In this document: in pieces, positions 63,101 through 64,000 of the stretch | Numbering within the stretch: the stretch's first letter is position 1 | Layout: each line of letters opens with the position of its first letter | From: Hoeflea sp. | GTDB taxonomy: Bacteria > Pseudomonadota > Alphaproteobacteria > Rhizobiales > Rhizobiaceae | Assembly: GCF_002733955.1 (NCBI RefSeq) | Contig: NZ_NVXQ01000021.1 | Location: 186,001-250,000, forward strand | Direction: 5' to 3' | Length of the DNA: 64,000 nucleotides | Made by a program: the position numbers and the translations under genes | The notes under the pieces: model-generated | The model's input: only the letters and a program-made list of their open reading frames with translations | The model's database searches: none | What the model was told of the DNA's origin: nothing

Positions 63101-63691
63101 GTCTGTGCACCGGTGTTTGTCGAAGCCGGCAGGCTTGGCGAGGTCAAGATCGCCCGAGACCTGGACCCGGTACAGCTGGCGGCCGCTGTGCCGCCGGACC
63201 TGCTCGCGGGTCTGGTGTGCCGCGTGGCGGACCGGGTCGCGCTCACGCAGCTGTCGGCCGCCCCGGTGTGCCTTGTGGCTGGCCCCGCAGCCCGCAATGC
63301 GGCCATCCGCAAGATGGCCAGGGCCGGCGATGGTGTGGCACGGCCGGTGCAGCCGGGCCATGCGCTGGCGGTGGGCAATTCCGGCGAAGGCTCTGAAGAT
63401 CTTGTCGAGCGGCTGGGCGCCGACGGCGCGATCAGCCTGTGCGACCTGTCCGATGCGCGGGTGCGGTTCCAGCTTGCCGGGCCGGAAGCGCAAGAGATCA
63501 TCGCCACACAGTCAGGCATCGATCTCAGCGCTGAGCTGGCCAAGCCGGGTTCAAGCGCGCCGACCTTGTTCGGTCATGTCCCGGTGCAATTGACCCGGAC
63601 GGGCGCGGACGCCTTCGAGATCATGGTGTTTTCGACCTACGCGCAAGACCTCGCGCAAAGCCTGTCACGGTCGATCCGGCTGTCTGGCTGA
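60191..63691 (+). CDS. soxA: Sarcosine oxidase alpha subunit fused to gamma subunit (SoxA-SoxG)
   Basis: 1166 residues, against about 965-1000 for a normal SoxA. The first about 975 residues are SoxA: a Fer2-like N-terminus with SFKYHRPRGLLSGGASEPNA (about 50-69), NAD-binding VLVIGAGPAGLMAALTAARS (about 173-192), and a GcvT-type folate-binding C-terminal half (about 590-970). The last about 190 residues look like SoxG: GAISLCDLSDARVRFQLAGP (about 1081-1100) and LFGHVPVQLTRTGADAFEIM. No separate soxG follows. The fused enzyme should oxidise sarcosine to glycine plus formaldehyde equivalents on folate, and hydrogen peroxide. Confidence 0.93.
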   Translation: MSFSRFDTGGLIDRSERIGFSFDGKQLEGFAGDTLASALLANGVSLMGRSFKYHRPRGLLSGGASEPNALVTLGGGATREPNLRASMMALREGLKAESQNRWPSLGFDVGAVNSALSPFLGAGFYYKTFMWPAALWEKLYEPLIRRAAGLGRASHAPDVQEYEKRWAHCDVLVIGAGPAGLMAALTAARSGARVVLCDESFDFGGRLLKDRVEIGDADGPGFAAGVIAELAANPNVRLLASTTVFGTYDSGVYGAVERRDAAERGPAQRVWRIVAKRCVLAAGAEERPLVFGGNDRPGVMMASSMRGLLNAQAIRPGDHVAVFATGGSGHETARDLLKHGLAVTLVDARADVPAEELAASEGARLLTGYVVADAIGGKAVSAVDVVDRASGKRDKIKVDALAMSGGWNPVVGLACHRGDRPVWDEASGMFLPPAERDGLVAAGSAAGILDLAGCLSSGAAQGARAATDLGFKPRKVDAEAVREACGGSTGFQTLWHVAEARGKAFVDFQNDVTVSDLGLAVREGYGHVELAKRYTTTGMATDQGKLSNFNAIGILAENRGVSPDQVGTTTFRPFYTPVSIGALAGEHRGSHYRPVRRSPLHGWAEKHGAQFIEAGAWMRASHFPRGDETDWKQACDRETLAVRAGVGISDASTLGKIDLSGKDAAKFLDLIYTGKMSTLAVGKARYGLMLREDGLLMDDGTVSRLGESHYLITTTTAAAGEVMAHMEFCAQALWPELDVRLASVTDQWAQITVAGPLSRDVLGRVVADDLSETAVPFLAAREVTLHSGLKARLFRISFSGELAFELAVPARHGEAVADAIVEAGQPFGITPYGLEALNVLRTEKGFITHAEIDGRTTPGDLGLGKMVSARKDDFVGRVMLSREGLQRDDREQLVGLRPVNPAHGILAGGHLLEPDSVPAMANDQGHVTSACWSPHLKSTIALAMLKRGRERHGERLVVWDPLRGIETEVVVCAPVFVEAGRLGEVKIARDLDPVQLAAAVPPDLLAGLVCRVADRVALTQLSAAPVCLVAGPAARNAAIRKMARAGDGVARPVQPGHALAVGNSGEGSEDLVERLGADGAISLCDLSDARVRFQLAGPEAQEIIATQSGIDLSAELAKPGSSAPTLFGHVPVQLTRTGADAFEIMVFSTYAQDLAQSLSRSIRLSG

Positions 63692-63696
63692 CGGCG

Positions 63697-63930
63697 CTAG
63701 GCCCAGCGAACAAGCCCGATGATGGCGGAGGCGGCGTAGAAGAATTGCAGCGCCAGAAAGGTCCAGCGCCGGTCGAGAAGCCCCCAGGCGCCGAACAGGC
63801 AGGCCGAGAGCAGCAGCAGCGAGAAGCCGAGAATCTCGTTGCCGGTGTTGGATGCGATCAGCAGCGCATAGACCATGGCGGACACCGAGCCGGTGACTTC
63901 AAACAATGTGATAAGCTTGGCTTTGTCCAC
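63697..63930 (-). CDS. Small membrane protein of unknown function (77 aa)
   Basis: 77 residues with two or three hydrophobic helices (about 8-30, 34-52, 57-75) and the stretch GFSLLLLSACLFGAWGLLDR. It resembles small conserved membrane proteins that I cannot name with confidence. It converges on soxA, the two stops lying 5 bases apart. No motif points to a function. Nothing credible lies in the last 70 bases of the window. Confidence 0.65.
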   Translation of the reverse strand: MDKAKLITLFEVTGSVSAMVYALLIASNTGNEILGFSLLLLSACLFGAWGLLDRRWTFLALQFFYAASAIIGLVRWA

Positions 63931-64000
63931 GCTCGGAGACCTCTTCGGAATTGATAATGCGCGGCTTTTGGCCCGCGGCAGGTGATGCGCTGACTGACAT

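Noticed and set aside
61982-63493. 503-residue open frame on the minus strand opposite soxA
   Set aside because: It shows the same shadow pattern: no recognisable domains, biased composition, and a well-supported gene on the other strand. The long minus-strand frames opposite soxB, ccoG, ccoN and ccoI were rejected for the same reason.

Overview
The window looks like a chromosomal segment of a GC-rich alphaproteobacterium of the order Rhizobiales (Hyphomicrobiales), probably close to Rhizobiaceae or Hoeflea-like marine genera. The evidence is gene content and order: purF-cvpA-radA and alr-dnaB blocks, an arsR/Atm1/psd/pssA block, a cysS...cimA block, rhizobial palindromic repeats, a rhizobial-type flagellin, and cbb3 oxidase genes preceded by FixK/FNR-type boxes. 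The genus is inferred, not proven.

Layout. 1-4.8 kb (minus strand): end of an HD hydrolase, ygfZ, small conserved rhizobial secreted proteins, a DUF3179 protein and a homocysteine methyltransferase-like enzyme. 5-7.7 kb: nitroreductase, NUDIX hydrolase, an HMCES/YedK abasic-site protein and a LysE-type exporter. 7.9-14.5 kb: cysS, whose anticodon-binding domain carries a large AT-rich foreign-looking block, then palindromic repeats, a DUF559 nuclease, VOC and tandem GFA proteins, a prolyl aminopeptidase, a second palindromic repeat and cimA. 14.6-19.8 kb: rarD-like permease, a solitary flagellin, a LOG-family enzyme and a long envelope LysM protein. 19.8-26.2 kb: arsR and Atm1 exporter, psd, pssA, and an Aas-like acyl-ACP synthetase whose acyltransferase half looks dead. 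26.3-34.5 kb: SDR, purF, cvpA, radA, a methyltransferase/TetR pair, alr and dnaB.

34.7-36.9 kb holds an isochorismatase-family hydrolase facing a GlxA-type AraC regulator, and a hemerythrin. 37-48.8 kb is the cytochrome cbb3 oxidase locus. ccoNOQP has its own FixK box and terminator. It is separated from ccoGHIS (second, perfect FixK box) by an MFS transporter and a divergent DUF4198/HupE pair that may handle metal. 49-58.5 kb: gnd, MarR with a D-lyxose-type isomerase, an orphan LuxR HTH, AraC, a PAS-like protein, glutaryl-CoA dehydrogenase, an HD-GYP protein, a secreted rhodanese and a low-GC HNH endonuclease. 58.6-63.7 kb is a sarcosine oxidase operon, soxB-soxD-soxA, in which the gamma subunit SoxG appears fused to the C-terminus of SoxA.

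The genes are mostly housekeeping (tRNA charging, purine, cell wall, replication, phospholipid) with microaerobic respiration and methylamine/sarcosine catabolism. The most unusual items are the mosaic cysS, the soxA-soxG fusion, a perfect 12-bp inverted repeat covering the arsR start codon, and the split cco cluster. No tRNA, rRNA, CRISPR array, prophage or transposase gene was seen. Start sites and motif positions were read by eye; no database search was possible.
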